From Strigamia acuminata (lineage: Eukaryota > Arthropoda > Chilopoda > Geophilomorpha > Linotaeniidae): 64,000 nucleotides of DNA. Under the pieces are notes generated by a model. That model was not told the origin of the DNA. It worked only from the letters and a program-made list of their open reading frames with translations, and ran no database searches. Position numbers and translations under genes: made by a program. The stretch is from positions 5,518,001-5,582,000 of the forward strand of contig OX442323.1 in the NCBI GenBank assembly GCA_949358305.1, in the 5' to 3' direction. This document shows, one piece after another, positions 1-9,138 of this stretch (its first letter is position 1; each line of letters starts with the position of its first letter).

Positions 1-1
1 T

Positions 2-829
2 TTGTCGGAATACTCGCAAAGGGTGCTACTTGAAGAAAGGGCACCGACAGGAGGTAGCTACGAGGAGATGAGCGCCTTCCTGTTCGAGAACACGATAGAT
101 ATCGAGAAGAGATATTATTCCGCTTTACCAGAAGCGGAGAAAGCAGCGACCGCAAAACGTCTCAAGTTGAGTGCGGAAAGATATGGGGCGACAGATAAGA
201 TTATGCGCCCTACTGAATATCTTAGCGGTATAATGGAGCTGGCAGAAGCTAGCGTTGGTTTGCAAATAAAAAATAAACTGACATCCCCGCTGCCTTCCAA
301 CCCTTTGGCCGCCCCTAAAAAGGCACCGACAGCGTCAGCCATGCAAGCGACACTGGAGGAGGTCAAGGAGGGGGAGGAAGCCGAACAAAATGTCGGAAAA
401 TCAGACGAAAAAGAAGAAAAAGACGATTATTCGACGGACGAAGAAATACGAAGCTATCGCGATACCTTATCAACGGGTTGCGATGAGGAAGGACCGCTAG
501 TACATCTCATCCATCGAGATAGAGCGGTAGAAGAATTTCGCGCCAGGTTAAAACCAAATGCCGGTCGAATTCCGAAGTATTTTCGGAAAAATTACACGCC
601 ACCGTCGAAAGCAGACCCTGAAAAGAAAAAATCGACTGAAGCCCCAAGAGACAAATCAAATATTCGCTGTTTCAAGTGTAACCAACCGGGCCACTACTCC
701 AATGAGTGCCCAAGAACAGCGAAAGAAGACGCTAAGTTTGACGCGATAATGAAGCAGATGGCAGAGATTAAACTCGCCATGGCAAAAAACGAGTCAAAAA
801 ACGAGTCAGCGCAGGCGGCGAAGAAATAA
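2..829 (+). CDS. gag: gag C-terminal part (nucleocapsid with CCHC knuckle)
   Basis: This is the C-terminal 275 residues of a retrotransposon Gag. The frame is open from the window edge, so the true start lies upstream. A single CCHC zinc knuckle of form C-x2-C-x4-H-x4-C begins near residue 223 (CFKCNQPGHYSNEC), in a basic lysine-rich setting, as expected of a nucleocapsid that binds element RNA. Upstream there is a charged Glu/Lys/Asp-rich stretch (about residues 118-150). The last codons contain two copies of an A-AAA-AAC slippery sequence and Gag ends at a TAA, 23 nt before the first ATG of pol. Confidence 0.9.
   Translation: MSEYSQRVLLEERAPTGGSYEEMSAFLFENTIDIEKRYYSALPEAEKAATAKRLKLSAERYGATDKIMRPTEYLSGIMELAEASVGLQIKNKLTSPLPSNPLAAPKKAPTASAMQATLEEVKEGEEAEQNVGKSDEKEEKDDYSTDEEIRSYRDTLSTGCDEEGPLVHLIHRDRAVEEFRARLKPNAGRIPKYFRKNYTPPSKADPEKKKSTEAPRDKSNIRCFKCNQPGHYSNECPRTAKEDAKFDAIMKQMAEIKLAMAKNESKNESAQAAKK
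784..802 (+). promoter_or_regulatory. Duplicated -1 ribosomal frameshift site, gag to pol
   Basis: Two canonical X-XXY-YYZ heptamers, A AAA AAC, lie at 784-790 and 796-802 inside a 12-nt direct repeat (AAAAAACGAGTC). In each, the zero-frame codons are AAA AAC in the gag frame. A -1 slip at either puts the ribosome in the pol frame. That frame is open from the slip to the pol ATG at 853 and on to 4923. A GC-richer stretch (about 805-825) follows and could help pausing, but I see no strong stem. Position, phase and open frame are read directly; the function is inferred from known -1 frameshift signals. Confidence 0.75.
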
Positions 830-852
830 TTTCTCGACCGTCTGCGCCATTC

Positions 853-3800
853 ATGAAGAAAAAGGGGTTTAACAAAGGGTTCGATAAGCCGCCACCAGTC
901 AAAGAAATGGGTAGTGACATAGCTAACGCCCAAATTCAAGACAGGGCCAACAACGCTTTGCAGGTAATTACCGCAAACGCTGAGGCTGAGGCGGAAGAAC
1001 CGAACCTACTGCTTGAAGAATTACCTCAAGTAGTCGAAGACACAGAAGAATTTCGTGTTTTCATGTGCAACGTGGCGGTCGAATACACCAACCGCCTATG
1101 TATGTTGCCCATGACAATAGAACGTGAAAAAATTATGGGACTACTAGACTCGGGAGCAGATCGCTCGTTCGTTTCCGAAGACATAGTAGCATCATTGGGT
1201 CTCACCGATAAGATAAAAGGCGTTAATAAAAATATACGTCTAAAAACCGCCAACGGAATGGCGCGTCCAAAAGGAGTTATATTATTGACCATGGAGTGGC
1301 TCGGAGGAGTAGAACAGCACCCTTTCCTGGTCCTGCCCACATGCGACAGAATTTTTCTGTTGGGCTTAGACCTCATGGCGTCAATGGAAATACAACCCAA
1401 TCCAATAACGAAATCTTGGAATTATATCAGAAATGATAAGGAAAGACCCGCAATTGTCGTGCCACCAGCTCTTGTAAAAGAAGCGGCCGACAAGACACAG
1501 TGGGAGAAAGGCCTAAAGAAATTCGTTCAAGATTACGATTTTAAAGCATTCGTAACAGAATTGCAACGGGACAATGTAGTGGAAACGCTTGTCGCCGACG
1601 CCGCTTTAGAATTAAACGAAGCGGCAGCCCTACGAAGGGTCCTACTTAAATATGAGGGGATCCTGTCGAAAAAACCGGGCCGAACGAATAGGGCTATTCA
1701 CGAAATTAAATTGACGGATAATAAACCTATACGAGTTGCGTATAAGGGAATGAACCCGCAAAAACGTGAAATAGTGCAAAAAATGTGCCAAGAAATGCTA
1801 GACAGTGGCATTGTCTCCGAGGCCCAGGGAGAATACGCGACGCGAGTTGTGCTCGTGATGCGCCCGGGCTCGGACCCACGCCTATGCATTGATTACCGCC
1901 CATTAAACGCGGTGACAGAAATAGATCCCATACAGATGCCGTCTATCGAATCCATTTTGAGAGAGCTTAGCCCCTTTTCTTGGGTTACGACGATGGATCT
2001 GTCGAAGGGATACTGGCAAGTTGAGATGAGGCCAGAGGATAAGTTAAAAACAGCATTTTACTCGCCAATTGGACGGTTGATGTTCAACGTCATGCCATTT
2101 GGTTTAGTGAATGCTCCCAGTACCTTTCAGAGACTAATCGAAAGCGTATTGGGTGATATCCTGCATCAGTTTGTGTGGGCATACCTAGATGACATAGTTA
2201 TTGCCTCTAAAACATTCGAAGAGCACATTGAGCACATCGACCAAGTGCTCACCCGGCTGGCAAAAGCTGGGTTACACGTGCATCCGGGCAAAAGCAAGTT
2301 CTGTCGAAAGGAGCTTGCCTTCCTGGGTTATCGCATTGGAGTCAATGGTTTAGCTATTGGCCCCGAAAAAATCGATGCGATTAATCGTTTCCCACCACCC
2401 GAGGACGTTAAAGGTGTCCAACGGTTTATGGGAATGATAAACTTCTTCGGCAGGTTGCTACCGGGTCTAGCTGAAGTGGCAGCCCCAGTTACCGACCTCC
2501 TGAAGAATGAAAACGAATTTGTATGGTCAAATGAGTGCAACATCGCATTTAATGCAATAAAGAGGATGCTGACGGAAGTCGGCGTAATGCCTCTACCCGA
2601 CTTAAACCGGCCGTTCATATTACACACGGACGCCAGCAGAGTTGGGTTAGGAGCGGCGTTGCTCCAAACACACGTGCGCGACGGAGTCGAACAAGACCTG
2701 CCGTGCATGTTTATAAGTCGCAAACTCCAAGGCGCTGAAAAGAATTACAATGCCACCGAGTTGGAGTGTTTGGCCGTTGTGTGGGCCATAAGGAAATTCA
2801 GAGATTATCTCGAATATACCAAATTTGTGGTCCACACAGATCATCAAGCGTTACAATGGCTGATGAAATTAAAAGAGCCAGCCGGTCGACTAGCCAGATG
2901 GCAGTTAGAACTGATGGCATGCGACTTGACCATTCAATACAAGCCCGGCAAATATAACGTCGTGGCTGACGCTCTGTCACGGGCACCAGTGTCAGATCCA
3001 ATCGACGCTGACGATGATGGCGAGGATGACTCCCGCATCATTTATTGCCCTACGAGTTGTCACCGTTGGGATTTAAGGAAGATGAATGAAATTCCCACCG
3101 CGTCTCCGGCAGATGTAAAATTCTGTGGATTTTGGACGCGGTTATACCAACCAGCTGCTGACAATTACCCAAATGCAAGGAAGGAATTTAAGCTAGAGCG
3201 GAGAATAAATGACCCGCTTCTAAGCGCCTTCCACGCTCATGTCGGCGAGCAGATGCAAAGCAGTCCCCCGACAAGGGAGGAAATAATTGTGCAACAAAAA
3301 TTAGACAAGAAATGTCAGGACAGAGCTAGATTCGTACTGACAGGAAAATATCCGCCCAATCTAACCAGAAGGCAGAAGCGTCGTTATGCACACGAATCCA
3401 TAGATTACCTATTGGATGACGGCCTTTTAGTGAAACATCACCCAAATCACCAAGATGACTTGAGTGAATCGGACACCGCAGTAAAGGTAGTAATACCTGC
3501 TTCCTTAATCGGTCGCGTGCTGTGGTTGTTACACGGGCACCCGCTTGCGAGCCATGCGGGAGTAAGCAGAACACTCTATCGTGCTACACAGCTTTTTCAC
3601 TGGACAGGGATGAAAAAAGATATTGCTCTTTTTGTCCACCAATGTCAGCGATGTCAAGCGTGCAAGCCGAGGAGTAAATCACCATTCGAAACTATTTTCT
3701 TAGGGCCTTACGCGCCTTTTGATTGTTTAAGTGTCGATGTGATGGGCCCAAAACCCGTTACGGGAAATAAAAATGCGTACATTATCGTTATAATGGACGT

Positions 3801-4923
3801 GGCAACTCGTTGGCCCGAGTTGTACGCCGTCGCTAGACCTTCAGCAGAGAAAATCGTTGAATGTATCTACGACGTGGCGTTACGTTACGGATTTCCACGT
3901 AAAATTATATCCGATAACGGACCCCAATTTATCTCGAAAATTTGGGGTAAGTTTTGTGAGAAATTCGGGATTGTGGCGTCACATACTTCGACCTACAATC
4001 CCAGAACAAATCCCGTTGAGCGACTCAACAGGGACATTAAATATGCACTAAGCATATTCACTGACATCCACAATAGGTGGGATGAATACTTGAGGGAGAT
4101 CGCGTTCAGCATACGAACAACAGTCTCGAGGACGAGAGATTTTTCTCCGGCCTACCTCAACTTCGCCCGAGAGCTACGAGTGCCTTGGGACCCACGAGTG
4201 GCAGAGTCGGTAAATGTGGTGGACCCAGAGAAACCACATGAGTATGTATATAAATTGGAGCAAACAATTTCGAGCACATACAAACATATGATGGCGCACA
4301 TTTTTAACATGCGCGACCGCATTTTACAAGATAAAAGCGGTGGAAAATTTGTGAATTTCGAGAACAATGATTTAGTGTGGAAGGACACACACATCCTCTC
4401 AAATGCAGCGAGAGGAATCACCGCCAGCTTGGCCGACAAGAGAGATGGTCCGTATGTGATCATCGGCAAGCATGGCGGTAACGCGTATAAATTACGCAAG
4501 CTCGAGGACAACACCGAGCATAAGTCGATACAAGTACGAGAGTTAACTCCGTACATTCCGGAATTCCCGCAAGAAATGTGGGCCAAAGGCCAAGTCAAGT
4601 CTAAAACTGACGGCCAAATCGTCGATATGTTCGCTGGCGAGTCGGAAAAAGCACCGCCAAGTGACAACGAGGAGTATTTCGACGCCCCTTCACCTCCGGT
4701 AAACGAGATAGTTGAATCCGTTCCGGATCCAATTTTGGTCGGGGGGGAAACAGGAGAAACTCCTGAAACAAACACAAAAAACACGGATAAAAAAGAAAAC
4801 AATAATGAGGAGGTACAGACACAAAAAACAACAAAAAATATCGTACCTGCCTCGATCCGTAACCTGCGACCAAAAAGAGATAATCCGTTCATAAAAGGCG
4901 GAAAGGTCGTAGGAAAGAAGTAA
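853..4923 (+). CDS. pol: Pol polyprotein: protease, reverse transcriptase, RNase H, integrase
   Basis: The 1356-codon frame holds, in order: an aspartic protease (DSGA at residues 99-102, LLGLD flap-side motif near 170), reverse transcriptase (YRPLN, then catalytic YLDD at 444-447), RNase H (HTDAS near residue 592, TDHQAL and DALSR), and integrase. Integrase has an H-H-C-C zinc region (HPLASH ... CQRCQAC) and a D,D(35)E core (DVMGP; DNGPQF; glutamate in NPVERLNRD). A charged C-terminal tail of about 150 residues follows. The ATG at 853 is only the first methionine: gag stops at 829 and the frame is open back through the slippery sites, so translation as a Gag-Pol fusion is more likely than a separate start. 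No stop or frameshift is seen within it. Confidence 0.95.
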   Translation: MKKKGFNKGFDKPPPVKEMGSDIANAQIQDRANNALQVITANAEAEAEEPNLLLEELPQVVEDTEEFRVFMCNVAVEYTNRLCMLPMTIEREKIMGLLDSGADRSFVSEDIVASLGLTDKIKGVNKNIRLKTANGMARPKGVILLTMEWLGGVEQHPFLVLPTCDRIFLLGLDLMASMEIQPNPITKSWNYIRNDKERPAIVVPPALVKEAADKTQWEKGLKKFVQDYDFKAFVTELQRDNVVETLVADAALELNEAAALRRVLLKYEGILSKKPGRTNRAIHEIKLTDNKPIRVAYKGMNPQKREIVQKMCQEMLDSGIVSEAQGEYATRVVLVMRPGSDPRLCIDYRPLNAVTEIDPIQMPSIESILRELSPFSWVTTMDLSKGYWQVEMRPEDKLKTAFYSPIGRLMFNVMPFGLVNAPSTFQRLIESVLGDILHQFVWAYLDDIVIASKTFEEHIEHIDQVLTRLAKAGLHVHPGKSKFCRKELAFLGYRIGVNGLAIGPEKIDAINRFPPPEDVKGVQRFMGMINFFGRLLPGLAEVAAPVTDLLKNENEFVWSNECNIAFNAIKRMLTEVGVMPLPDLNRPFILHTDASRVGLGAALLQTHVRDGVEQDLPCMFISRKLQGAEKNYNATELECLAVVWAIRKFRDYLEYTKFVVHTDHQALQWLMKLKEPAGRLARWQLELMACDLTIQYKPGKYNVVADALSRAPVSDPIDADDDGEDDSRIIYCPTSCHRWDLRKMNEIPTASPADVKFCGFWTRLYQPAADNYPNARKEFKLERRINDPLLSAFHAHVGEQMQSSPPTREEIIVQQKLDKKCQDRARFVLTGKYPPNLTRRQKRRYAHESIDYLLDDGLLVKHHPNHQDDLSESDTAVKVVIPASLIGRVLWLLHGHPLASHAGVSRTLYRATQLFHWTGMKKDIALFVHQCQRCQACKPRSKSPFETIFLGPYAPFDCLSVDVMGPKPVTGNKNAYIIVIMDVATRWPELYAVARPSAEKIVECIYDVALRYGFPRKIISDNGPQFISKIWGKFCEKFGIVASHTSTYNPRTNPVERLNRDIKYALSIFTDIHNRWDEYLREIAFSIRTTVSRTRDFSPAYLNFARELRVPWDPRVAESVNVVDPEKPHEYVYKLEQTISSTYKHMMAHIFNMRDRILQDKSGGKFVNFENNDLVWKDTHILSNAARGITASLADKRDGPYVIIGKHGGNAYKLRKLEDNTEHKSIQVRELTPYIPEFPQEMWAKGQVKSKTDGQIVDMFAGESEKAPPSDNEEYFDAPSPPVNEIVESVPDPILVGGETGETPETNTKNTDKKENNNEEVQTQKTTKNIVPASIRNLRPKRDNPFIKGGKVVGKK

Positions 4924-5065
4924 AATAAATTACGAGTCGATGGCGGCACTAAAAATAAATGTAATCGACCGATAGTGCAAGCCATCACGTCGCAGAAAAT
5001 TTCGCTAAGTCCAACAAAGCGGATATCGGTCGAATTCGCGTCACGAGATGGCGTGGAAACGCGGG

Positions 5066-5179
5066 ACCCGTAGCAAAATTATCGGCACGGGTCGGATACC
5101 GCGTGCAAAAGACCCCGTAGCAGCAATCGCGCACGGGAGTGAGAACAAAGGAGACCCGTAGCGTAACATGCGCACGGGT
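5066..5179 (+). repeat. Three successive CCCGTAGC...GCACGGG hairpin units
   Basis: The untranslated spacer between pol and the third gene (4924-5399) contains three imperfect copies of a short inverted repeat: 5066-5092, 5114-5137 and 5154-5179. Each starts CCCGTAGC and closes with GCACGGG (or GCACGGGT), leaving an 8-12 nt centre of unrelated sequence. In RNA each would fold as a small stem-loop with arms CCCGT/ACGGG. Repetition with different loop sequences suggests the stems matter, for example for packaging, export or splicing of element RNA. The role is unknown. Confidence 0.6.
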
Positions 5180-5215
5180 AGGTGCGCACTAGTCTCAAAC
5201 ACCCGGGTTCTGGAG

Positions 5216-5255
5216 TATATTACCCAGAATCCATCGCGATTACCTCGTGTTCACA
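5216..5255 (+). promoter_or_regulatory. Possible internal core promoter ahead of the leader exon
   Basis: A TATATTA sequence at 5216-5222 lies about 30 nt before an initiator-like TTCACA at 5250-5255. The first good ATG downstream is at 5400 in the context GCCATGG. This spacing would suit a promoter producing a transcript for the third gene alone. It is equally possible that the third gene is expressed from a spliced genomic RNA started in the 5' LTR. Weak evidence. Confidence 0.2.
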
Positions 5256-5399
5256 CAGACTTCCGCTTTTCACAGCTGATCGCTGCATTCGTGCGTGATC
5301 CTCGTTTTTAACGTTTTACCGAGTTTTTCACCGAGTTTTTGAGATAGTTTTATCATCCTTTTTAAATCGTGATTGAGATTTTTGTGCGCGCTCCTCGCC

Positions 5400-5489
5400 A
5401 TGGACGAGGAAGAGAACGACGTGCTGGCCATCGAGCACGAGGACGAGGAAAACTGGGACCGCGATGTAAACCAAGTCCAGCCCGATCAG
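5400..5489 (+). CDS. Leader exon of the third retroelement gene (30 codons)
   Basis: An ATG in a strong context (GCCATGG) opens a 30-codon acidic peptide starting MDEEENDVLAIEHEDEENWD and ending at CAG. The next bases are GTAGAA, a good 5' splice site. Read through unspliced, the frame stops after 37 codons (TGA at 5511). Spliced to the AG at 6335-6336 the join is in phase 0 and enters the long ORF at its own ATG. Ty3/Gypsy envelope genes of errantiviruses are also made from spliced RNA, so the arrangement has precedent, though the product here is not envelope-like. The splice is a prediction. Confidence 0.6.
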
Positions 5490-6336
5490 GTAGAAGTCGG
5501 CATCGGCACATGAGAACTAGTTCCGTGCTGCTGAAGAAGAAATTTTGTTGACTAATACCTGACATGAGTGCTTTGCACTCGAAATAGCGTATAATTAATT
5601 ATTAACCGCGATCGCTCACACGATCGTATTTTTTTTCCTTGTTAATTTGTTTTCGAGGTGCGAGCGCAGACTTCACGTCGCCTCGCGTCTCGAAAATTCC
5701 TCATGACTTGAGTCACGAGCGAGACAATGGGCTCGAGCCATAGATAATTTTATGACAAGGGGAGAATATTCTGTAAAAGAATATTTTTTCTCCACAAGTA
5801 ATTTGACGCATCAAATTGATGCAACTTAACATTCGTACGATGAATTTTTCGGTGTGTTGGATAAATTTAATTTGACTTTAACTTTTTTAAAAATTAGACA
5901 AAGTCCGACTTCGGAATAATTCTTTATTAGGTTTATTTATTTAATAACATTTCGACAAGCACATTTATTGTGCGATTTTAGTAATAATTTACACCCGACG
6001 AATTCTTTTTACGAATGACTGATAATTATTAATTTAATTATTAGTAATGTTCTAATTAATGTTAGAATTAATTTGAAGTAAAATCTGATGATAAGAATCC
6101 AGATTAAAGGCTCGATTCCGTCTCGCTGTGCGTTTTGGACATGAGACAGATTTTTCACGTGATGACTTCTCTTTTTCTATCCGACGAGGGACAATTCGTC
6201 CTACGTTTGCACCGATAGACAGGAATCGGTCTCGACGGACGGCTGCACGTACTGGCAACGTCCCTCGAAACCAACCATTTATCTACGTATTTAAATATTA
6301 ACTTTTTATTAATTGTTTATTTCTCCATCCTTCCAG
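5490..6336 (+). other. Predicted 847-nt intron inside the retroelement
   Basis: The donor is CAG|GTAGAAG at 5490. The acceptor is TTATTTCTCCATCCTTCCAG ending at 6336, with a clean pyrimidine tract. The interior is AT-rich, stop-rich in all frames and markedly poorer in GC than the flanking exons. It contains no ORF I would call. Its retention in genomic RNA and removal in a subgenomic RNA would separate the expression of pol and the third gene. Confidence 0.55.
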
Positions 6337-9102
6337 ATGGCACTACGTAAAACATGGGGACCATTAGACCCCGCTTGCATCACTCGTGGCGGGATATTTC
6401 GAGGCGCGCTGCCCGATTTTTACCGACGATGTTTCGGCGAAGACGCCGACCCTTGGCGCCTGCGAATACTACATTCCCGATGCATCGCCCGACGTTGGGT
6501 ACGAGACTGCACGCTCCTGGATACGTTCCCGGAGGGAATGCGCGAAGGCATCGCCACAGAGTTAGCTCGTGACGATGACCCGAAATCGCCGATTTTCCAC
6601 CCCGGATTGTCAAGTCAGTACACTGGCAACCCGGCGGAGGAACACGTGCTGCATGCGTGGCGAGCAGCCGAGACAGAAGAGGCCCGTGAGGCCATCTACC
6701 AGCATTATAGACAACAGCTGGTGGATACCGCTACGGCAGTGGCCGAGCGCATCCTCCAAAACGAGGGGATGACCGCGGATGATATTCATCTGTGGTTTGA
6801 GAGGCTGCGATTGGGAGAGAGTACGCCCCAGTGGAGACCTCGGATGGGAATTTTGACGTCCCAAGCCGAGATGTGGCAGCTCCACTACCTGGGGATTTTG
6901 GGGCCCAAGAGCAGCTACCCGCGGAAGCGCAAGCGCTCCAAAGGCGCCGGGGACAGCCAGTCGCGTTCCCCAGCGACAACCAAGAAGCAGCGTGTCGCTC
7001 AAAACACGACTGAAGGCAACGAAGCTGGGCCATCCACTAGTACGGTGCGTGACCCTTCGCAGTATTCCCGACCGCGAATTTTCATAAACCGTCAGATTAA
7101 AGACGGTAAGGAGTGCAAGGAGGTTTGGATGTCTGGTGACGAAGAGCGAGTCTCTCGTCCCAGCACTTCTAGACGTCCGCTGACTCATCGCGAGCAGCGG
7201 AAAAAAGATCGCAAAGAGCGATACTTCGCGAGGTGCGAAGCTCGGGGCCGTCCCATCCCCGAACCCGCCTACGCCTCCAAGAGAGCGGGTCGACGAGGTG
7301 GTAGCCAGTCAGGTGAGCGAAACGTCCCAGCGGCAGATACGCGGGACCTTCGCGAGATTCTGACTCAGATGAAGCGGACGAAACTGACACGTTTCGATCC
7401 CGCGATGAAACACGCCAGGAAGATGGGTGTTGTCACCGACGGGAAGGTGACCCCACACGAGGTGGCAAGGTGGCTCGCAGACTACATTAATTCGCGACCA
7501 CGACCCGATGGCATGCCAACCGCCATCGTGCAGCCTTCAGGCTCCGGACAACATCTCCCGGCGCTCCAAGTCGCAATGACTGGAGTGCAGACGACGGAGA
7601 CGCCACCACCGCCGACGCAGCCAACACCACCGCTGCCGACGCCGACGCTGCCGACCAAGACGCAGCCGCCTCCGAACCTGCCGCCGCCGTCGTTGTTGAA
7701 TTCGAGCGATCCGCCGGATTTACCCACCGACCGCTCAGTCCCTCTCCCCGTTGGACAGAGCATTGCGCAGGAATGTCGAGCCAATTTGACCGGCATTTAC
7801 AGGCCGAGCCAACCCCGATCCGGTTCCTCGGCCCTGTTTTTCGAGAGGCGAGACGAAGAAGCGCGACTCGCGAGAGAAGCCGCCAATCCGACTATCTCCG
7901 AGCTCTCAGCGTTTCGCTTCGTGATGGAAGACCCAAGAGTCTCCGCGCCCGCCTTGCGAGGTGTGGATCAGGCCCAGCGATATTTCATCGAATGGGCAAC
8001 GGCGATGATGAGTAAGCTCTCGTGTGCCTTCACTGCGGATTCGGAGCGATCGAATCCAGTGAATCGTCGCAGCCTACAGCTATCATTGACCAAGGTCATG
8101 ATGCAGCTGCTAACCCCAGCACTCTTCGGAGAAGGGCGTCAGGCGATGGCCGCATGGTCTGTCGTGGACAGAGAGGGTGTACAGGTTCCCCGTGCACTCC
8201 TCGCAGAGTGGAGCTCCATTCTGCCCGACCCTGTGTTGACTCGGTACGAGCTAACCAGGGATGTGGTAAACCCCGAATTTGAGGGGTACAAGTTGCGAAG
8301 CACGGCGTTTCGTTATACCTCCGCCACCTGGACAGCGGCGCCTACCCAACAACTGCGCGCCTTGACCATCCAGACGGAAGAATCGGCAGAGGATGTAGAA
8401 ATGGTGATCTCGCCGACGAGCGGAGTTCCGATTCCGCCACCGATGCCTGCGGAGATATCCCCGCAAGGACCCGCCCTGTTCGAAGTGGCGGGTAAACCAA
8501 AGCGCTTGCTGTGCCGAACGCCACCCGTCAGGTCCGTCGAGCAAACGAAGCCGACACCGCCCGGGACCTCACCGGCCCGAGCGGCGACAACGACGCAAGC
8601 CGCTATTCCCGCGGCCACCCAGAAGCCGAAGCCGGCACCGCCTCCGCCAGACTATTACGGGCGAATCATCGAAGAGTTTCCCCATCTCTCGATGACGACG
8701 GCGACCAGGAGGTTTATCCTCGCGCAGCGGGACAAAGGCAAATCAGTCTTCATCTGGCTTCACAACCAGATCCGGAAGACTAGAGACCTCATCTTCCACC
8801 AGAGGTTGCTGAGAGCCCACCGTGTGCCAGTGACGCCAGCGGAAGCCAATGCCATCCGGCATACGAACACCGGCTTCTCCGCCTACATCCCGAGCGTTTG
8901 GTTACACGAGAGGACGCGTGCCCCGCATGAGCCAGTTGACGGCCATGCATTATGCTTCATTACGGAGCATGAGGACCCCCGAGATCGGTCCTCGGCGTTA
9001 GTAGGCGATCTACCCGCACCACCCGGCACTCAACCGCCTGTCCCTGGAGTGAGTTACGCCCAGGTGACGGACTCAGTGTCGGGTCCCCCAGGAAAGAAGT
9101 GA
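6337..9102 (+). CDS. Third retroelement gene, 921 aa (951 with leader), unknown function
   Basis: The long frame begins at an ATG exactly at the predicted 3' splice junction. I do not recognise its family. The N-terminal 200 residues are rich in Arg/Trp/Glu and probably helical. A bipartite nuclear-localisation-like cluster follows (PRKRKRSK near residue 197, TKKQR about 20 residues later), then a basic Arg/Gly/Ser stretch. A proline-rich linker (about residues 415-465, many PPP and PTP) leads to a second folded-looking region (about 535-690), a further Pro/Ala/Thr linker and a conserved-looking C-terminal block (YYGRIIEEFPH to about 890). There is no signal peptide, transmembrane segment or zinc knuckle, so it is neither Env nor a second Gag of usual type. 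It is visibly richer in G and C than pol. A nuclear nucleic-acid-binding role is a guess. Confidence 0.8.
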   Translation: MALRKTWGPLDPACITRGGIFRGALPDFYRRCFGEDADPWRLRILHSRCIARRWVRDCTLLDTFPEGMREGIATELARDDDPKSPIFHPGLSSQYTGNPAEEHVLHAWRAAETEEAREAIYQHYRQQLVDTATAVAERILQNEGMTADDIHLWFERLRLGESTPQWRPRMGILTSQAEMWQLHYLGILGPKSSYPRKRKRSKGAGDSQSRSPATTKKQRVAQNTTEGNEAGPSTSTVRDPSQYSRPRIFINRQIKDGKECKEVWMSGDEERVSRPSTSRRPLTHREQRKKDRKERYFARCEARGRPIPEPAYASKRAGRRGGSQSGERNVPAADTRDLREILTQMKRTKLTRFDPAMKHARKMGVVTDGKVTPHEVARWLADYINSRPRPDGMPTAIVQPSGSGQHLPALQVAMTGVQTTETPPPPTQPTPPLPTPTLPTKTQPPPNLPPPSLLNSSDPPDLPTDRSVPLPVGQSIAQECRANLTGIYRPSQPRSGSSALFFERRDEEARLAREAANPTISELSAFRFVMEDPRVSAPALRGVDQAQRYFIEWATAMMSKLSCAFTADSERSNPVNRRSLQLSLTKVMMQLLTPALFGEGRQAMAAWSVVDREGVQVPRALLAEWSSILPDPVLTRYELTRDVVNPEFEGYKLRSTAFRYTSATWTAAPTQQLRALTIQTEESAEDVEMVISPTSGVPIPPPMPAEISPQGPALFEVAGKPKRLLCRTPPVRSVEQTKPTPPGTSPARAATTTQAAIPAATQKPKPAPPPPDYYGRIIEEFPHLSMTTATRRFILAQRDKGKSVFIWLHNQIRKTRDLIFHQRLLRAHRVPVTPAEANAIRHTNTGFSAYIPSVWLHERTRAPHEPVDGHALCFITEHEDPRDRSSALVGDLPAPPGTQPPVPGVSYAQVTDSVSGPPGKK

Positions 9103-9127
9103 TCGCTCAGCCCCACGGTCTGAGCTC

Positions 9128-9138
9128 GGAGGGGGAAG
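9128..9138 (+). other. Polypurine tract (plus-strand primer site)
   Basis: GGAGGGGGAAG lies directly before the TG that opens the 3' LTR, as required for plus-strand DNA priming in LTR retroelements. It lies 25 nt after the stop of the third gene. Confidence 0.8.

Noticed and set aside
6337..9102. Third retroelement gene as an envelope gene (errantivirus-like)
   Set aside because: No signal peptide, no furin-fusion-peptide arrangement and no transmembrane anchor could be seen, and the protein is basic and proline-rich.
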